NCBI GenBank assembly: GCA_016291475.1
Contig: JAEEXJ010000011.1
Coordinates: forward strand, 1-45,806
Origin: Lachnospiraceae bacterium
GTDB lineage: Bacteria > Bacillota_A > Clostridia > Lachnospirales > Lachnospiraceae
Reading direction: 5' to 3'
DNA length: 45,806 nt
A program made the position numbers and the translations under genes. Positions 43,144-45,806 of the stretch are shown in pieces. The notes under the pieces are model-generated. The model was not told where the DNA came from. It was given only the letters and a program-made list of their open reading frames with translations, and searched no databases. Position 1 is the stretch's first letter, and every line of letters begins with the position of its first letter.

Positions 43144-43497
43144 ATGGCAGTCGAAAAGAAGTCCATTGCTAAGCCCGAAGTTAAGGCTGATGCAACGGTA
43201 AAGACAGAAGCTAAAGCAGCTAAAAAGCCTGCAGCCAAGAAGGCTACAGCAGCTAAAACCGCAGCTAAGAAGCCTGCAGCCACCAAGAAGGCTGAGCTTA
43301 AGGCCAAGGTAGTTCTTCAGCTTAGTGACGGAAGAGAATATACTGAAGCAGATCTTATAGGCAACGCTAAGAATGTTTGGCAGTACGATCTTGGCAAGAA
43401 GACTGCAGATCTCACTAAGGTTGAGCTCTATGTTAAGCCCGAGGATAACAAAGTTTATTATGTAATGAACGATATCGAGGGAGATTTCAACCTTTAA
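43144..43497 (+). CDS. DUF6465-type protein with Lys/Ala-rich tail
   Basis: The 117-residue protein has an N-terminal tail of about 50 residues made almost entirely of Lys, Ala, Thr and Pro (AKKPAAKKATAAKTAAKKPA), like the tails of histone H1-type nucleoid proteins. A compact C-terminal domain of about 65 residues (VVLQLSDGREYTEADLIGNA, VELYVKPEDNKVYYVMND) matches the DUF6465 family of Lachnospiraceae. The tail predicts binding to nucleic acid. The domain's role is unknown. It is monocistronic with a strong promoter and terminator, suggesting high expression. Confidence 0.82.
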   Translation: MAVEKKSIAKPEVKADATVKTEAKAAKKPAAKKATAAKTAAKKPAATKKAELKAKVVLQLSDGREYTEADLIGNAKNVWQYDLGKKTADLTKVELYVKPEDNKVYYVMNDIEGDFNL

Positions 43498-43516
43498 TCT
43501 TATCCATATAAATATA

Positions 43517-43554
43517 AAGACCGCTTCGGATCATCCGGTGCGGTCTTTTTTTAT
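43517..43554 (+). terminator. intrinsic terminator after the DUF6465-type gene
   Basis: AAGACCGC (43517-43524) pairs with GCGGTCTT (43540-43547). An inner CGGA/TCCG adds to the stem, and TTTTT with a further T-rich stretch follows. Confidence 0.92.
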
Positions 43555-43585
43555 TTTTCTTTAATGATATTTCATAAATGATGTG

Positions 43586-43614
43586 TTGACACCACAGGTG
43601 AGGAGTGCTAATTT
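43586..43614 (+). promoter_or_regulatory. promoter of hrcA-grpE-dnaK
   Basis: TTGACA (43586-43591), a 17-bp spacer and TAATTT (43609-43614). The -10 box overlaps an extra HrcA half-site, GAGTGCTAA at 43603-43611. The predicted transcript start is near 43621. Confidence 0.8.
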
Positions 43615-43628
43615 AGTTTTTGTAGATG

Positions 43629-43655
43629 TTAGCACTCTTTTAAATCGAGTGCTAA
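43629..43655. promoter_or_regulatory. CIRCE operator
   Basis: TTAGCACTC (43629-43637), nine bases, then GAGTGCTAA (43647-43655) exactly match the CIRCE consensus bound by HrcA. It lies just after the predicted start of hrcA transcription, so HrcA would block its own operon until heat titrates it. Confidence 0.97.
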
Positions 43656-43679
43656 CAGAGTGGGAAGGGAGGTACGGAT

Positions 43680-44708
43680 ATGGAAATGGATGAGAGAAAA
43701 GCCACTATACTTCAGGCAATCATCCGCAACTATCTTGAAACCGGTGAGCCGGTGGGCAGCAGAACCATATCCAAGTACACCGATCTGAACCTGAGCTCGG
43801 CAACCATCAGAAATGAGATGGCGGATCTGGAGGAGATGGGATATATTCTTCAGCCCCACACTTCCGCCGGACGTATTCCTTCCGACAAGGGATACAGGTT
43901 TTACGTCGATACCATGATGGAAGCCAAGGACAGAGAAATATCCGAGATGAAGAAAGTCCTCATGGAACGTCAGGACAAGCTCGAGGATATGCTCAAGGGA
44001 GTTGTAAAGCTCCTAGCCAAGGATACTCAGTACGCATCCCTGATCACCGCACCCAGTGCAAATCGCAACAAACTGAAATTTATTCAGTTGTCGAGGATAG
44101 ATGATGAACACCTTCTGACAGTTATCGTTAAGGAAGGAAATGTCATCAAGAACAAGGTGGTTGATATCACCGAGCCGGTTAACGAAGAGACGCTCCTTAA
44201 ACTGAACTTGATGCTCAATACTCAGTTATCGGGCATGACCATGGATGAAATATCACTTTCCATGATCACCGGGCTCAAGGCGCAGGCGGGATCCCATTCG
44301 GGAGTTATTTCCGAAGTAATCGATGCGGTAGCGGAGGCAATCTCCGCGGAAGAGGATCTTAAGGTTTATACCAGCGGAGCAAATAACATATTAAAGTATC
44401 CCGAACTCAGCGATAATTCTGAAAAAGCAGGACACCTGATCAACACTTTCGAAGAAAGGGAAGGCCTGGAGGAACTGATAATCGGAGGCGAGGACGGAGA
44501 CGAAGCCATCAAGGTCTATATAGGAAGTGAGAATAAAGTAAGCGGTATGGAAGACTGCAGCGTCGTAACCGCAACTTATGAACTTGAAGGCGGAATGAAA
44601 GGAACCATAGGTATCGTCGGACCCAAGCGAATGGATTATGACAAGGTTGTAGGAACTTTGAAGTCTCTTCGAAGCGGTCTGGATGATCTTTATAAAAAAG
44701 ATAACTAG
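43680..44708 (+). CDS. hrcA: heat-inducible transcription repressor HrcA
   Basis: The 342-residue HrcA has an N-terminal winged helix (about 5-75: ILQAIIRNYLETGEPVGSRT, then LSSATIRNEMADLEEMGYI and HTSAGRIPSDKGYRFYVD) and the HrcA core (about 100-335). It represses heat-shock genes through CIRCE, which lies 25 bases before it. ATG 43680 follows GGGAGGT. It is the first gene of the hrcA-grpE-dnaK operon, 18 bases before grpE. Confidence 0.97.
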   Translation: MEMDERKATILQAIIRNYLETGEPVGSRTISKYTDLNLSSATIRNEMADLEEMGYILQPHTSAGRIPSDKGYRFYVDTMMEAKDREISEMKKVLMERQDKLEDMLKGVVKLLAKDTQYASLITAPSANRNKLKFIQLSRIDDEHLLTVIVKEGNVIKNKVVDITEPVNEETLLKLNLMLNTQLSGMTMDEISLSMITGLKAQAGSHSGVISEVIDAVAEAISAEEDLKVYTSGANNILKYPELSDNSEKAGHLINTFEEREGLEELIIGGEDGDEAIKVYIGSENKVSGMEDCSVVTATYELEGGMKGTIGIVGPKRMDYDKVVGTLKSLRSGLDDLYKKDN

Positions 44709-44726
44709 AAAGGATCTGTTTATATA

Positions 44727-45413
44727 ATGAGTGAAGAAAAGACAGACAAGGTGATCAATAAGGATACGGGTGAGACCGTAGCCGAGGAAAAGGCGGAGGA
44801 TGTTTCCGAACTCGAAGAAGCGGTTGAAGAAGCTGCTGAGGATGCTAAAGCCGAGGATATAGAGATCACGGAAGAATCCGAAGAAGCCGAAAGCCCTGAA
44901 GAGGAAAAGGCCGGTAAGAAATCCTGGTCGGAGAGAAAGGCCGAGAAGAAAGCCCAGAAAGCCGATAAGGAAAAAGAGGCCCTCAAGGCTAAGGTAGAAG
45001 AGCTGGAAGACAAAACTAAGAGACAGCTTGCAGAGTTCGAGAATTTCAGAAACCGTTCCGAAAAAGAAAAGGCACAATCTTTTGACAGAGGAGCGGCATC
45101 CGTACTTGAAAAGCTTCTTCCGGTAGTCGACAATTTCGAAAGAGGATTTGCCGCGGTTGAGGAAGAAGATAAGAACGATGCATTTGTCGTAGGAATGGAT
45201 AAGATCTACAAACAGCTTATGGATGAGCTGGACAAGATGGGAGTCAAGCCCATCGAAGCGGTCGGCAAGGAATTCGATCCCGCTTTCCACAATGCGGTAA
45301 TGCAGACAGAGAGCGATGAATACGAATCAGGTGTTGTCGCTCAGGAGCTTTTGAAAGGCTATACATATCACGATACCGTTTTAAGACACAGCATGGTATC
45401 GGTGGTTCAATAA
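44727..45413 (+). CDS. grpE: nucleotide exchange factor GrpE
   Basis: The 228-residue GrpE drives ADP release from DnaK. The N-terminal 80 residues are very acidic and low in complexity (EELEEAVEEAAEDAKAED-like runs, then a lysine-rich patch). The conserved core begins near residue 90 with the long coiled coil and FENFRNRSEKEK, LLPVVDNFERGF, and ends in the beta domain (GKEFDPAFHNAVM, TYHDTVLRHSMVSV). It is longer than many GrpE proteins because of the acidic tail. Confidence 0.96.
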   Translation: MSEEKTDKVINKDTGETVAEEKAEDVSELEEAVEEAAEDAKAEDIEITEESEEAESPEEEKAGKKSWSERKAEKKAQKADKEKEALKAKVEELEDKTKRQLAEFENFRNRSEKEKAQSFDRGAASVLEKLLPVVDNFERGFAAVEEEDKNDAFVVGMDKIYKQLMDELDKMGVKPIEAVGKEFDPAFHNAVMQTESDEYESGVVAQELLKGYTYHDTVLRHSMVSVVQ

Positions 45414-45422
45414 TAAATCTAA

Positions 45423-45806
<384 letters not shown>

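Noticed and set aside
44391..45290. 299-codon minus-strand frame opposite hrcA/grpE
   Set aside because: Its Phe/Leu-rich sequence is the antisense of the Glu/Lys-rich GrpE tail, an artefact of composition.

Overview
The window is a low-to-moderate GC Firmicute chromosome segment, most likely from the Lachnospiraceae and probably a Butyrivibrio-like genus. That placement is inferred from strong Shine-Dalgarno sites, CIRCE-controlled hrcA-grpE-dnaK, a LuxS/Pfs pair, an LtaS-type synthase with a D-alanylation (dlt) operon, a DUF6465-type protein, a UgpC/MsmK-type ATPase and a CdaR-type regulator. Almost every gene is on the + strand. The exceptions are one radical SAM gene and the SRP RNA gene next to it.

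Layout. 1-2877: a 5'-truncated TfoX N-domain gene, the C-terminal remnant of an AAA/DUF4143-type ATPase, a lipoprotein of unknown function, a membrane-anchored XRE regulator, and a gene-free stretch with a 62-bp tandem array built from alternately inverted AAAGCATC motifs. 2878-7909: a threonine-aldolase-like PLP enzyme, a GT-C-type membrane glycosyltransferase, a small protein, and a membrane protein with a degenerate GGDEF and an intact EAL domain. 7998-9480: luxS, mtnN and a free-standing FakA-type middle domain. 9559-18640: an envelope island with an LTA-synthase-like enzyme, a histidine kinase/response regulator pair, and a dlt operon in the order B-D-A-C. 18737-22000: a GntR/YtrA-type regulator with an ABC ATPase and a large permease. 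22076-27530: four multi-pass membrane proteins (DUF6056-, DUF6020- and YfhO-like, plus one unknown).

27521-32717: a tight chain of overlapping genes (arginase-superfamily protein, RsmF-like methyltransferase, RluA-type synthase, O-antigen-ligase-like protein, membrane J-domain protein). 32800-36930: metG, an alpha/beta hydrolase, a GNAT acetyltransferase and a YesL-like protein. 37156-39422: the multi-sugar ABC ATPase and a CdaR-type regulator. 39419-40490 on the minus strand: a radical SAM protein and the SRP RNA. 40548-40782: a 235-bp imperfect palindrome. 40887-43497: an aminotransferase, a patatin-like lipase and a Lys/Ala-tailed DUF6465 protein. 43586-45806: hrcA-grpE-dnaK, with dnaK cut by the window end.

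How the genes work together: LtaS would build the polyglycerol-phosphate polymer that DltA/C/B and the SGNH protein would decorate with D-alanine. The sensor pair between them is a plausible regulator. LuxS and Pfs recycle S-adenosylhomocysteine and make the AI-2 precursor.

The most unusual signals are three genes whose extended -10 promoter (TGnTAnnnT) sits 6-7 nt before the ATG with no Shine-Dalgarno sequence, suggesting leaderless mRNAs. Others are the 62-bp array, the 235-bp palindrome, a third HrcA half-site over the hrcA -10 box, an arginase-like gene that seems to start at a non-canonical codon, and a membrane-tethered J-domain protein. All functional calls come from reading the sequence; no database search was run.
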